A stretch of DNA of 64,000 nt. It comes from Rhopalosiphum padi (Eukaryota; Arthropoda; Insecta; Hemiptera; Aphididae). Below are positions 1-13,969 of this stretch, in pieces. Positions within the stretch are counted from its first letter, which is position 1; the number at the start of each line of letters is the position of its first letter. Below the pieces are notes generated by a model. The model did not search any database. It saw only the letters and a list, made by a program, of their open reading frames with translations, and was not told the DNA's origin. The position numbers were made by a program, and so were the translations under genes. The stretch covers positions 83,988,152 through 84,052,151 of the forward strand of contig NC_083597.1 in the NCBI RefSeq assembly GCF_020882245.1, written 5' to 3'.

Positions 1-3000
1 ATAATTCTTACCTTTAAGTTTCATAATAGGTCAATTAACTCTATTATTGAAGATAATGTTACTAAGCGAAATTGGAACCGCTGAACATAAATATTTATTA
101 TGTTATACGTTTATAAGACGGGGACAACACATTTAAGTGTGGCATTCTCTTAGGCTTGAATCACATTAAGTTTCATTTCTTTTATACAATTTTCAAATAT
201 ATTTTCTTACTTAAAATTGATTTAGTATTATTAACAAATCAGAAGAATAAATTCCTATAAAACTATAAAATACATAACTTTAGTATAAACGTTTAAAACA
301 ATAATTAGCTTTATTTGTATTGTATTATTGTCTATTGGTTTCTTGTGTAATTTCCTATCTATACTAATCCTGTAGATACCTCACACGTACTAATATATCC
401 GGTTCAAAAGCGACCACAATAGTCCATTCTTCCTCCGTGAATAAATAGGAAACATTTATCATCAATCACTACTGATTGATGAGTACCCCGAACAAATTGC
501 ATCGACTATCTCCACTTCTCCAGTTGTATTAGATGGTTCACATAACCCTTTTTCATTACATTATATATACTCGTCGAAATTAGATTAGAAAATATTAAAA
601 ATTTAAATTTTAAACCAATATAATAGGTATATACACATAAAATAACATATAATATGAAAAAATTAGTAAAACGTAAAAATAACACGTTCATATTTGTAAA
701 CATTATTAAATTTTTTTATAATAAAAAAAATTGTGCATTAAAAATTTACCTATCCACACAAATTAAATTACAATTATAAGTCATGTACTTTTTTTAATGA
801 ACATTTTACACGAATATTGAATAAAATGTATACAGCATATACCTATATCTAAAAATATAATTCTACAAAACTATACTTGAAACTTTATGAATACCTACAC
901 TTTAAAATTAAATACATATTAAAAATATAGTTTTAGTAAAATATAGAAAGTATTATAATAAATAATATTCATCATTTTAATTTTACTGAGAATGATTCAA
1001 TTTTTAGTAAAATATACCTCATATTAAAGTTCTACAAAAAATTAAGTTGTATGTTATAATTTTTTTTTAAGCTACGATCAAATTTATATTATAGTATTAT
1101 ACAGGTTGATAATATAATTATTTTACTTAAACATGAATAGTATAAAAATTGATTTTATTCTTAAATATTTTAAAATTTTGCTGACTAAAATAATTTTATG
1201 TTTTATTGTTTTGGTAATAAATTAAGTTGTACCAACTAAAATCCATTCATTATATCATGCACTTTTACTGAACATATTTAGTGGTTTTGCCTTATATTGA
1301 ATTATTTCATAATTTTTAATTTATATAAATATATATTTGTAAGTAAGATTACATTAATACAAATTTTAAATAAATAACTTAAAAAAAATGTTGTTAATAA
1401 AAATATTTATCTGTTTTTAACTAAATATTTTAAATTTAATACAATAACAAATATTTTTGCAAATAAAAATAAATAAATCAAATATTGCACGGGTTGGAAT
1501 AATCTTAACTTTCCGCTTAAGGAATAAGATCTGTTGGCTATAAAATAAAAAAAATGTTCTTATATTAACTTTGAACAAACTGTAGTAATAATCCAGTATA
1601 TAAATTTACTATATGTCATGTGTATGAAACAGAGAGAATGCAAATGATAAAAGCAACCTTTTAGTATATTTTCATTATATAAGTTGGTAGCCTACTAATG
1701 GTATATATATACATCGTATTTGTATATACTTAAGTTATAACTTAGTTGACAAGTCCAATTTGATACCAATATGACATATGTAATAAGGCGTGTTTAAACA
1801 ATTTCCCTTCAATTAAGGGTTAGGAGAATCATTTAATATTTTGACATTTTATACAATAGAAACAACAATGAAAATTCCTTTTATTCAGCTAATTATATTT
1901 TTTTTATCTATATTTTGGATGATTTTGACTGACATATAAAATAGTTGTACATGACAGGAAAATGACATAACAGAAATGGATATCAAACTATAATATGTAC
2001 TTGTAAGTTGTTTTACTTAGTTGGAAACTTGACAGAACAATTTAACCGCAGGTCACCAAAACATTTTCAACTAATTGAACTACTAAGAGCAAATTATCAT
2101 ATAAGGTAGAAAACACGTTTTTTACGTTTTCGGGGAAAACAATTTCAATCAAAATAATTAATTATGCAAAAAGGGAGTAAAATTATTCTATGAATGTTAA
2201 ATAATAATAATGTCTATTCAATGTATATGTGGTACACACATGCATTAATATATACAATAATACATGAATATGGCCCAGAATTTCAAACTCACTATTAATT
2301 GTATTGTAAAGAATATTCCATATTACTCAGATAATTAATAAAATAATTGAATAATATTATATTGCATCTTCAAAGAGTTTCAGTGTATTTTAAATAATAC
2401 AATTTTTGGTACAGTATAGTATATTTAAATTTCTTAGACTTATTTTATTATCTAATCATATACAATATTTTCTGTGTGCATAATTTTAAAAGTACAAGAG
2501 ACATAATATATGAACAAAGAAAAAAATTATAACAAATGTGTGGACCGTAAACAACACGATTTAAAAATTTACGAGGTGAACCCAAAACCAAAATTATTGC
2601 GAACAATAAACTAATATTATCTAAATTATAAACCTATAGCAGTATAGCCTATAGATAACCTAAGTCAAAACAAAGTACACTGAGAAAATTGCAAAAACCA
2701 AGTATTATACCTATGTCAAGCACCACAAAAAAATGAAGAATAATTAAGTTACCGTACTTAATGAAAACAAATATACAGTTGACTTGTAATAATGTCAAAA
2801 AAGGTTGAAATAAGGATCAATATAATATTGAAAATAGGGTCTCACCTACGTAATCTATAGAGGTATCCAATGTTTGTAACGAAAATAGTACGATCTAAAA
2901 TTTAAATGTGACACGCGTTGGATCGTATAGTATAATGGTAAAAAATGTAGCCATCAACCGAAAGGTAATAAAAAGAAAATCAAAGAACACCCAACAAAAC

Positions 3001-4009
3001 CTACAATCATCCAAACGAAAGCTTTGTTTGTGAAATAAATAATCCACAAAAAAAATTTTCATTTTCATCTAGAAAAAAATGTTTTCTACTTTATTTTAAT
3101 TATATAATTCAACATTAAATAATCAACAGTAAAAAAAAGTTATATATTAGTTAAAATTGATTAACTCTTATAGAGAATATGAATTTTAATTAAAAATAAA
3201 GTTATAGATTAATAATATTATTAAAACATCGTTTAAATTGTATATATTTTACAAAAAATTGTTTAAAAATAACACAATTTAAATTTATGGAATACACTTA
3301 AAAAATTGTATGTAATTTATCAATTATACGGATCAGAAATAACTTTAATTTTAATTTAATAACTTATTAATAATAAGTAATTTCGTTAATACTGTATTTT
3401 AAATTTTGCACTAAGAAAATTTAAATCAATAAATTTATCGAATTAAAGCAAAACATGTCAAAGCAAAATAAAGAGTAATAAAAAAAAACTGAAGAACTCA
3501 CACTACTGTAATTTCACAATTCAAATGTATTTCATTTCTAAGTTACTATAATATTTGTGTTCAATTTGAATTCAATAATATATTATTGATTAGGTACAAA
3601 AAATGGTTCTGACTTTCTGAGAGACGGTATGTTAGCATATATTAACATATTATTTAACAGTATATTTATAAAAAGTACTGCCTAACTTATTATTTTTTTT
3701 ACTAATAATTAGGTAGATTAAGCTAATTGTTGAAAAAAAATCATCGCATATATTATGTTATTAGGTAATATTATATCATAAATTATTTTTACTAACTTAT
3801 AAATCGATCCTATCGTACTTTACATAGAATAGTCAATTGTGTGAACCGGTTCGTGGTATAAATTGCTTAAAATTAGTTGAAATATTTTAAAAATTGTATT
3901 GCAAGTAGAAATTACTAATATACTTAAGCATGATACATAAATTGCATTTCTTAAACAAATAAAAATAATAACAAACTTTTTTTCCTATTATTATTATAGT
4001 ATGAAAACA
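1..4009. other. Gene-poor AT-rich intergenic DNA
   Basis: No supported gene. The sequence is mostly A/T runs with short ORFs of low-complexity composition. A slightly more complex patch lies at about 360-560, but its reading frames on both strands are broken by stops and I cannot assign it. No repeats with clear boundaries were seen. Confidence 0.6.
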
Positions 4010-4470
4010 TCGTCCATGCCCGTTTGAAAGGTAGTTATGTCGTTTATATGATAGAATTTCACGCAGCTGTCGAATATTATTTGGTTGAAGAAGTTTATTA
4101 AAAGTATATCAATTGTTCGTAAGTACCTTGAAGTCAGTGTGAAGTATTCCATACGAACCAAGAAGCGATTGAATTTTATTTATATGTATTTTGGTACAAT
4201 AATCCCAAACAAGAACTTCGTAGAGTAATGAGGAACGAACAATAATTGTTTTCTAAAAGGGTATTTTCAATTAAGAAAGCTGATTTACCGATTTACGAAG
4301 CAAAAACGAATTTTAAGTCGCTGATGGGTTTACTGTAATTTTGAAGAAGTATACGAGTTCCTGGTTATTTTTTTGTCTAGAATAATTCCAAGATGTTTTA
4401 TGCTTGTTGACCAAGAGATTTAATCACCGTTAAATTTTAAAGTGGTAAGAATGTTGTTGGATGAAGCGTG
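4010..4470 (-). pseudogene. Decayed Jockey-like non-LTR retrotransposon (RT C-terminal part)
   Basis: Read on the minus strand in one frame, this stretch gives about 150 codons broken by several stops. It still shows the layout of the C-terminal part of a Jockey-clade reverse transcriptase: an FNGD-stop-ISWSTSIKHLG block followed by IILDKKIT (family pattern: INGxxIPWSxSVKYLGxxLD), then a leucine-rich stretch with SFLN and KYPFRKQLL, then FGIIVPKY, which corresponds to the usual YGxxxWG-type block. Stops fall after FNGD, after SSKLQ, after FVNR and SFLN, and after KYI, so it cannot be functional. The 5' part of the element and a clear poly(A) tail are missing. The assignment rests on motif order seen by eye. 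Confidence 0.6.
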
Positions 4471-7400
4471 AATAATACAGCAGTGATACTAATTTTTATT
4501 GACAATGAAAAAAAGGTTTTTTTTTTATCTATAACTTTAATCTCTGAATAATTAAAATTGATAACCTCTTTATAATCCACATTTGGTTTGTGTAACTAAA
4601 ATACATTATTTTAATACCAATTAAGAATATTGTACGCCACTTGATGAAAGTTTCATCTTATTGAAATGGGTAAACTGTTTAAGAAGGCCACAAGGAAACT
4701 GGAAACTTATGTTAAGCAATAACATAGTCTGACTCCTGTTTAACAATAATATTGTCTTTATACAAATAACTATTGAGTCAAATTGAGTCGTAATTATGTA
4801 TAGTTTTAATTTTCTGATGGAACTTATTCGATTCTATGAATATATATATATATATTATTTTTATTCAGTATTATCTGTTTCAAATTTCCATGTCTTAATA
4901 TCTTGAACATATTAATACTATATTTATTTTAAAATCGTAAAAATTATTTTTCTTACAACTGCGTTCCAATTTATTTTTTCTAATCATTTAAATTTATTAG
5001 TTGGAGTATAAATGTATAATGAACATTTCAATACTTTAAATTATAATTTATTTTGTTAAACATTAGTATGTGACACATGTCTATAATTTTAATATCTACG
5101 ATTTTCACAGATTTTATCTAATTTTGAAATAAAATAAAAGTTCACCACAATAATGTTTTGATTGTTTCGGTTTTCGTGTAATTTAGACAACGGAAAATTC
5201 ATCACTACATTACTTAAAAAATCATTACGTCATAACTGTGAACTCTGTGTCTCTGTATATGAATGCATATAATAAAACTTTAAGTATTTGATAACAATCT
5301 TATTTCCTCTCACAATATAACCCACATTACGCACAACATTACAATCACTCATTATCTTATCTTTGTGTATACATTGAAATTAACTAATTAAATAAACTAT
5401 TATCTTTGTTGGTTTTGTTCTGCGTATTATCTTGTTAAATGCTCGTTAAATATTTTCCTAAACTTAGAATAAGAGATTTATTTTAGTTTAAGTTTTAGTT
5501 GTCTTTCCATAGTTTATCTGATCGTTCTTCTGTGAGAAGTTGTTTACCTATCTGATCGTTTTAATATATTTAATTTGCATAATTCGACATTCATCAATAC
5601 ATCTAAAATTATTTATGACACAAGTTATTTAAAGTAGAATTTAATTGATTTGGGTAATTGACATTTATTGATAGTTTTAAGTTATCTATGTTCAAATCAA
5701 TTGAAGACAATACTAAACAGATTGAAGGAAATATTATGAATAGTTTAAATACGCAATGAATAATTAAACAAATTAATTTGTATTAAATTATACCGATCAT
5801 TTACTCGATAGAAATATATTTAAGAAAACAATGTTGTAATAGTTATTTTCATTCAGATGAATTATTTGTAATAATAATTATTATTTCTTTTTTCAATTAA
5901 AATCCTGTCAGTAATATTGGTATACAAAAAATATATAATAAATTACTCGTCATTATTGTGTAATTATGACATTTTAAATGTGTTAATACTTAAATAAGCA
6001 ATCCAAGTATAATATATTTGTACAATTTGTTTAATAAAATATTTAACTGAAAACATATAACTACCTAACCAATATCATGTATTACTTATATGAAAATAAA
6101 GTTAATAAAGGCTGTATTTTTTTAACCTCAACAATAATATTAAGTTTAAATGTACAAACATGTAAAATATACATAAGCCATGACGCATAAATGATTAAGT
6201 CTCGCCATAAATTTAGTTTAGTATAAGTATTGTAAGTAAAAATGTCTAGCAGGGCTATTCTTGAATACGTACTTATAATTTATTATAAATAAAACATTTT
6301 TTTATTTAACATAATAGTATAAAGAATGTGAATTTAGGTACTCAAACATAACTACTAACCACAAATTATCAATTTCAATTTAAATAGGTATTACCTAATG
6401 TATTAATTTAAAATTATTATTAACTCTAAAAATATAATAAGTTTGAATATTTATAAGCTCCTGCGTAATATGTCAATGTATGTTTACTGTGCGTAAAAAT
6501 TATCTTATCGTAGTAAAGCAGGTTTGGAAATTTACAATAATATATATAAATATTTAAATAATGATAATATTCATTTACGAATATTATGAATTCATTACAA
6601 TATACCTAAACATAGAATTATTTTGTTCATTTTCTATTATGATCAGTCTAAAGGTATATCAATTTCTCTTAATATTTTTAATTTTTTAAAAATATTTACA
6701 TCATAACCCATCATATTATCTTCGGACGAAAAATAATTTTGAAATTTAAAAAGAATAAAAACTTACTCAGAAATCACCATCTTTCACTAAAATTTAATAA
6801 AATTTAATGTTAAATATTTATTATTTAACTATTCTTATTACTACAACTTTTTTGTAAGATAAAACGACTTCATAGAAACGAACAAATTGATATGAACGAT
6901 GACCTGTAGAAGAATTAAGTAGTTATATACTAATGGCGTCTTCGATACATATTGTTTTTATTTTTAATAATAAAAGTATAAAAATACAGATTTCACAAGT
7001 AATAATAAAATTTGTATTTCAGTAATACAATATTATTTTTTATTTATACCAAATACATTTATAAATCTAATTAATGCATTTAATATAATTTATAATTTAT
7101 TTATTATACCTACAGTAAGTTTTAAAAATGTAATCCTGAAAGAAGATACATATTATGTATTGGCAGTTTGGATAAAATAAAAGTATCTGATTCGATGTTA
7201 TTTCGTATAGTATATTGTACTAACATTTAAAAACCCCAAATAGACAGATGATAAATCAATTATTTTTGAGAACGGTTGACCCAACTAAATTATGTCTCTT
7301 TTTGCTGACCTCTTTGGTATTCTTTTTCAAAATATTCATTAGTTTTAGTTGTAAACCTGTTTATATATATATACAATAGGTAATCTATTATATATGCAAT

Positions 7401-7484
7401 ATATTTTAAAACCAATCAAAAATGTCTATACTTTAGACAGAGAATGATAAAAAAAACTGTGTTTTCGATCGCTTTTATTAGTTA
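4471..7484. other. AT-rich intergenic DNA, no gene seen
   Basis: No supported coding region. Contains a (TA)n stretch near 4843-4855 and many A/T homopolymers. Nothing with exon-like composition was noticed. Confidence 0.6.
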
Positions 7485-7910
7485 TTGAATCACAATCAAA
7501 CAACAGGTATTTATATAGATATTATTAGAGGCCAATACTCATTTCATTCTCAACTCTTTACTCGTCAAGACTACTTACTCATGAAGATATTGAGTTCGAT
7601 AAAAAAAAAAACGGATCACAATAATAATGAAGACAATCTCTACTATTCAGCGATAAACTCATCAAGCGACTGTCAAAGTCTAGCCGACCATCTATATTCC
7701 CTAAAATAGTAGTTTTCGCGACTACGTGCTTAATACTATTATAGGACCCACGCCGTTAACGATGACTTTGTAGACGACCAACCAACATCGAAGATTAACT
7801 TCATCAGTCGTTGCGTGGGACTTTCACGTTTACGTCCGACAATTGCTTACAAAACAGACATTTTCATAGTTAACTCTTTATCTTACGTCGGTGTCAACTA
7901 ATATCACAAA
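7485..7910 (+). other. Unassigned ORF and higher-complexity island
   Basis: A 74-codon open frame that begins with TTG at 7485 and ends at a TAG at 7707-7709. It lacks the low-complexity look of the surrounding DNA and is followed by about 200 bp of higher GC content without a long frame. The stretch from the internal TATAG (acceptor-like) to the stop has an ordinary amino-acid mix rich in S, D, N, Q and L. I recognise no family, and there is no ATG at the ORF start. It could be a terminal exon of an unseen gene, a transposon relic or chance. Confidence 0.15.
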
Positions 7911-10900
7911 CAAAATTCAACCCATTAATTGAAGAAACGAATAGATTTTCCACACCTTATAAATTCTTGGTCGTATATTATACATTATAGGTATAAAAGG
8001 AAAGTGAATTGAATCTAAAAAAAAATTGATAAACAAAGTTCTTTAAAAAGTAAAAATATATTTTTGGTGCAAATTATTATTAACGAAACAAATAAAAAGA
8101 AATTGTGACGAACATGAAAACTTAATTCTTACTTGCATTGATGTTAAAAACATAACTCGTTCAATTAAATTTGATGTATGGTGTTTTTTTAAAACATAAC
8201 GAGCGCTCATGAATTTTATTATAAAAAGGTCGATGGCCTATACTGGACAAAAAAACTAAGAGTTATAATTATTTTAATTTATCATACTCCGTTCTTGATT
8301 AAATTTGTTTCAAAAAAAATAATGGAAAAAAATAAATTTTAAATTCGTTCTTTGTTTTTACATAATTATTAACCATAAATGTAACACAATAATAATAAAT
8401 TTGAGTACAACCAATAATTATATATACTCCAATAAAATAATTATGCAAATTTAATGCTGTCATTACAAGTATTAAGACAAATGCTCTGTACTTTACTGAA
8501 TTACCGAGACAATACTCGTACGATACTTACAATGTAATTTCTAGATAATTAATATTAAAAGTTCTGTATGTAAAATGAACTATGTATTTCAACGATGAAA
8601 GAAAATACGTGACCCGAAAATACACTAATTTAATGAAATATGAGTAAAGGACAATGGAACTTTACTAGCGTACACTGCATGCTAGATAGAGTTGAATGCT
8701 AAAATTGTATTTCTCTATGTCGGAGAATGTTGGTTTTACAGTTTTTACGAATACATAAATCTGATGTGTGTTACACTTGAATTTCACTCTATTTTATGCA
8801 TATATTTTTTTTCACTCGACAAAAATATGACGTATCATGACGTATCACAATTCTTTGTCGAAATGAGTAGTTATATTGTTATTCGAACACGTGTGTATAT
8901 ACAAAGTGGTTCGTGTCTACAAAGAGGTAAACACTCATTTTTTGAGAGTATTAATATTTGTTGAAATATTTTTTTTATACATATGATATGAAGTCATTAA
9001 AAATAATTTTGTTTCAACAAAATTATAATATTTTTTCACTTTCTTACTTTTCGAATGACAAATTAATTCCATTCTTAATTTCATATTTCTTGGCAGAATA
9101 TTTTTTTTACCATTTTAACGTAAACAAATTGAATTTTGATTTAATATTTAATTATTTATAAGCGTATAAGATTTTTATTTAATAACATTTCTAATAAAAA
9201 TGGTCTAATTTTAAATATGAAATTTAAAATACGAGTATTGGTTATGATTCAAAAACTTAATGATAAATCAAAATTATAAAGAATACAAAAGATTAGGGTG
9301 AGACTTATTATAATACACATAATAAACTGTGTACAAACTAGTTAAAACATATTGATCAGAGTCGTAATGAAAATTTACTTTAGATATTTTCAAAAACGTT
9401 AATACTTTTCTAAGTAATGAGTACGTTTACAGTAAAGTTAAAAAATCACCATGTACAGAGTAAAATATATTGATACCTTCAAATTTATTATTTTCACATT
9501 ATACTTTACATTATGCATGTTCGTTTAATGCTTACACATCCATTAACGTATTCTCCATATAGAAATGTATTGATTTTATAACACATGTTTAGTCTTTAGC
9601 CATTTGAAGTATTTTATTTATATTTAATTAATAATTGATACTCGAAAATCTTTATTTACCATTAGACTTGTTGTAATAGCTGTAATGTTGCTTAAAATAA
9701 ACAATCAATCGATTATTTTAAATTCCAAGCTTTTTAAATATTCTGAAGCATAAATTGGATTTTCAGCAGAGAACAGTATAATATACGTAATACTCTTTGC
9801 ATGCAATGACGTGGCTTATTAATTATTTTCGACTACATATAATAAAAAGACTTGTACCACATTTATTACCATATAAGTGTTATTTGAAAATTGACAAACA
9901 TCAATGATTTTACAAATTTAGAGTTGTTTTAGCTTGTATGCTCTACAAATTTCAAAATAATGTATCAATACTTCACAATTTATTTTATTTTTACAGTGAT
10001 ATAAATACTTGATATTTTTTTTAGCATGATTTTTCTGATGAGGTAGTCTCGTAACAATAATAACCTATTCATTATTAAAATTCAAAACACCAAAGTATAT
10101 AACGTTGGTTCTATTAATTTAACTGATTTTTAACGAACAACGTCTATTTTTTTATAATTTTTTTTTTTTTGATTCTGTTAATGTAATTTAATGATTAAAT
10201 AAAAAAAATTCTTAGAATATTCAATAAGTAATTTTAAAAATTAATTTTATGTCATGAAAAATATCTCTGAAATTATTTTTGTTTCAACGGATGTCCGGAA
10301 GTGCTGCCTCTATATGAATCCGTTATTGCTGTATAATTATTTAATTATTAAAAATAATGTACCTTACAACAAATATTATAATATACAGAGTGATAATATT
10401 ATCATTGGCTATCAACTGAACTTCCAAACAGATTAGAGATAGATTTAACTTTGTATTACTATGAAATGATTTTAGATTTTGAAAGAAGCGAAAGATGTAC
10501 GTATTGTACAATAGCGTCAATTCCTTTTTTGTTTCGTCTTAATGTTTTAGAGCAGATAATTTATTCCAACTTTAAACATTGAGGAATATTATTATTAATA
10601 CTACTTTCCTTGATAATTGGGTTATTAAAAATAGGAAATTCCCTGCACTTTTCATAATAATTTTGAAAGATTACCAAAATACGTTAGGGGTTTTTCATAA
10701 GCGTTTTAAGTTTGTTTTCTTCTGAACATTTGTCAAAATTATAAATATAAAATAATCGATTTTAATACTTTAAGATTTGCCCTATGTAAGCTAATTATAA
10801 TTCTCAAATTAATTTATGATATTTTTTTTATATAAATTGTACAATTATGACGGTAGACACTAAAAAGTATATGGTTAGTGCATTAGTAGTTACGTATAAA

Positions 10901-13580
10901 TAGTTAGCTTTTTGCCATATTATAGTTATTATAGTTTCAAAAGTTAGAAAGTTAATGAAATTAATGTTAGATATTGAGAATTAAAATTTGTATATGTAAT
11001 TCGATAATTCGTGTTATATCTTGTAAGCACATGCTGTCGTATATTTTACACAAAAAAAAAATATTTTTTTTTCAAAAACTATTGATCTGGTTTGATAAAA
11101 TGCACAGCATTGATTTTTGGTACTAAATGTTATTTATAAAATAAAAGGTAAAATATTATTACTTAAAATGCAGTTTCAAAGTATCTGTTCTTGGTAAAAT
11201 TTTATCGTCAGTACTCAAATTTAATACAATAGCAATATTCTACGCTTTTAGATTCTGAGTATAGCAATAAGAAATATATTAGATTTCAAAAAGGTAATTT
11301 TATTTAATTTATAATTTATTCAATTACAACTTAATCTATTTTTGAAAACTCTTATATGTTTAACTATAGATTTAACATTCTATTAACTTGCGATTATTTT
11401 TCATATTTTTCATTAGTTATAAATAATAACCAAAATTGTAAATTATGTTTTAGTTTAGAGCAAAATAAATGTATGTTTTTTAGAATAATGTACGTTTTTC
11501 TTTTTTATTATTTTTTTTCGTATTTGTCATCAACTTTTCTAACAATAAAAATGCTTCAATTCTCAACTTTAAATCGGTTTTGTAACATTAAATTGCAAAA
11601 TTGATAAATAACTATACATTTTGGAATGTTTAATTTTTTTTTCAACTGATGTTGATAGAAAAATTGTATTTTCTAGTCAGTTTTATTATACAATTTAATA
11701 CACAGATTATTATAGCACACATTTTTCATACGACAATTAAAAACTATAAAAAAAATAAAAAGTAACAGAAGAATTTTGATAATATACTTAAAAATCGTGA
11801 AAATTTTCAAATTTTTTTGAAATGTATATTTAAAATTATCAACTGTAATAACTAAGGCTTGAAAGTTTAATACAAAACTAATCCAACAGTATTTTTAACA
11901 TTGAAAATATATTAAGGCAACTGTTTTTTTATATAGACATTATTTTTAAATTCAAAGTTAAAATTAGATAATTAACCGAAGAATTACAATTTTTCGTCGA
12001 GCGGTTTTGTTATTTAGTTTTAATTTAAATGTCAATAACTAAAATAAAAATCGTCGCTAGAACTTAAAAAAATTTATTTATGCATATAATTTAATCTACG
12101 CCCATTATGATTTTAAATATTTTTATACTAAATTTAAGCTATTATTTATAACATTAACTTATTGATATCGATATCGAAATATTATGAATAATCAAGTTTA
12201 AAAAAAACGTTTTCCATCAACATTTTTTCATCCAATAATATGCCATGACAATAGTCATTTTGTTGTAATAATGGTAGAACATAAATGAGATGTAATAAAT
12301 CTAATGGAATCTTTCATAGAAACAGTTCAAAACTCTCTTTAATACATTGTCTTCTGCTAAAAAGTGTTTTTAAATTATTGATTTAAATTTTTTTCTTAAA
12401 ATATTATCAATCGTTATGTCACAAGACACGATTATTTTAGTTATTTCTAAAAAAAAAAAACCGACAAGTCAATAATTTATTTTTACATTTTACAGATATC
12501 AAAGTTTTGATATTTGATTACAGCTAGAAAACATCATCAATGAAATACAAACACAATATGTTCAACACATATGATACTTGAAATTCCATGATACTCATCA
12601 AAATGTGTAGAACACAGCATTTAACCAATTGAAACAAAGGATGTAGAACGTAGATTTTTATTGTCCTCTAAAATATTGTGAGAATCACTTTGTTTGGAAG
12701 CAGCTATTCATTAAAATTATTCATGTTATCTATGTATATGATAGATTTAGTAATTTATATAATAACGAGTAAATTTATGATTACCAACGATCAAAACAGT
12801 AAAGTAACTTTTTTCATGTTTATACAATATTATTCGTATCTTGTACATTATTTTTTTTATACACTAACTGTAAGTATAAGTATATATTTATGTAAAATTC
12901 TTAAAAAAAAATAATGATTTTTCTTTAGGATTCTATATTTCATGTGCCCATTGTATTCATCCTTCCATTACAATTATTCGTTTCACTAGTTATTAAAAAA
13001 AATCTAGCTAGAGCTAAATTAAATATTCTTAATAAAAAAAATATATGCAAATAATAAAGAATTGAATATATCACTATATCAGTATCACAGACACAATCTA
13101 ATCATGTAAATTAATTCAAATGTAAGTATTCAAAAGTTTTTTAATCTAAAAAAACTTTGATTTTATCATGATATACAGGTTCATATTATATATTAGTATA
13201 TAAATTTAAATCGCACATGAAATAATAGAATCCATGAATTAAGTTAGTTCGCCTAACTTATTTTATTACTTCAGGTATATAAATGCCTCTGTATTTTTCA
13301 AGTATCATGAAATAACATCGATTGGTGATTATTTTTAATTAGATTGGAGTATTTTTATACTAATCAGTATTAAAATCTAAACCAACAAATTATTTATTAA
13401 TATTTGAATATTTAACATAATTACTAGAGATTAATTATATTTTCTCAAAAATCATTTGAATATTAAACAACGATCACTTGAAAAATGAATTTTAACATTA
13501 ATTTAATTTAATTTTCTGTACGTTATTTGACCCCCTTATAATAAATTGAAATAGTTGATTGGATACAATATTAGAGGTAC
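7911..13580. other. AT-rich intergenic DNA, no gene seen
   Basis: Several 60-90 codon frames occur, but all are rich in F, I, Y, N and K, as expected from random AT-rich sequence, and none has a supported start, splice context or recognisable motif. No tRNA or bounded repeat was seen. Confidence 0.6.
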
Positions 13581-13969
13581 ATGCAATTAGTAGTAACAAA
13601 TATGTGCATTAGCTGTCCTCGGTCCAAGGCTCATCGACAATATCAACGTACACCCCACTATGTGTTAATAGATGGATGTTCGATTTTACCCTTTCGACTC
13701 ACACACACACACATCCAAATACCACCACTTTCAGACCGATATATTATGTGCATGCAAACATGTATACGTAATATAGACTGCTAAAGCAAATGTTGTGCTT
13801 TTTTTTCAACTCAGTTACCTAGTGCCCATCGTCACAACGCGCGCACATTTTTTCCCCGTGCACTTTACACAAACATATTATATTATTATTAATTTTTGTT
13901 TTAAATTATATTTAATAGCTACTTTGAATCTTGACTACTGCATAGTTTTTCCAATTTAACTATGGCTTA
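13581..13969 (+). promoter_or_regulatory. Probable promoter / 5' UTR region of the KIF12-like gene
   Basis: The roughly 390 bp before the first kinesin ATG are less AT-rich than the flanks, with CpG-containing patches (about 13841-13862), a CA dinucleotide run near 13700-13711 and pyrimidine tracts. An in-frame TAG at 13943-13945 lies upstream of the chosen ATG, so the coding region cannot extend further back in this exon. I saw no convincing TATA box or initiator. The call rests on position and composition. Confidence 0.35.

Noticed and set aside
340..560. Possible FLYWCH-like fragment on the minus strand (RGTHQSVVIDD then YCGRF)
   Set aside because: The conserved aromatic/cysteine pattern of FLYWCH domains is not really present, and a stop interrupts it; too weak to annotate.
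2925..2990. tRNA-like start GGATCGTATAGTATAATGG
   Set aside because: The beginning resembles a D-arm region, but no T-arm consensus, matching acceptor stem or anticodon arm follows.
4840..4858. (TA)n run
   Set aside because: Short simple repeat, unremarkable in this base composition.
8692..9161. Two consecutive plus-strand frames of 90 and 67 codons
   Set aside because: Composition is F/I/Y/N/K-rich as expected for random AT-rich DNA; no motif, start context or splice site supports them.
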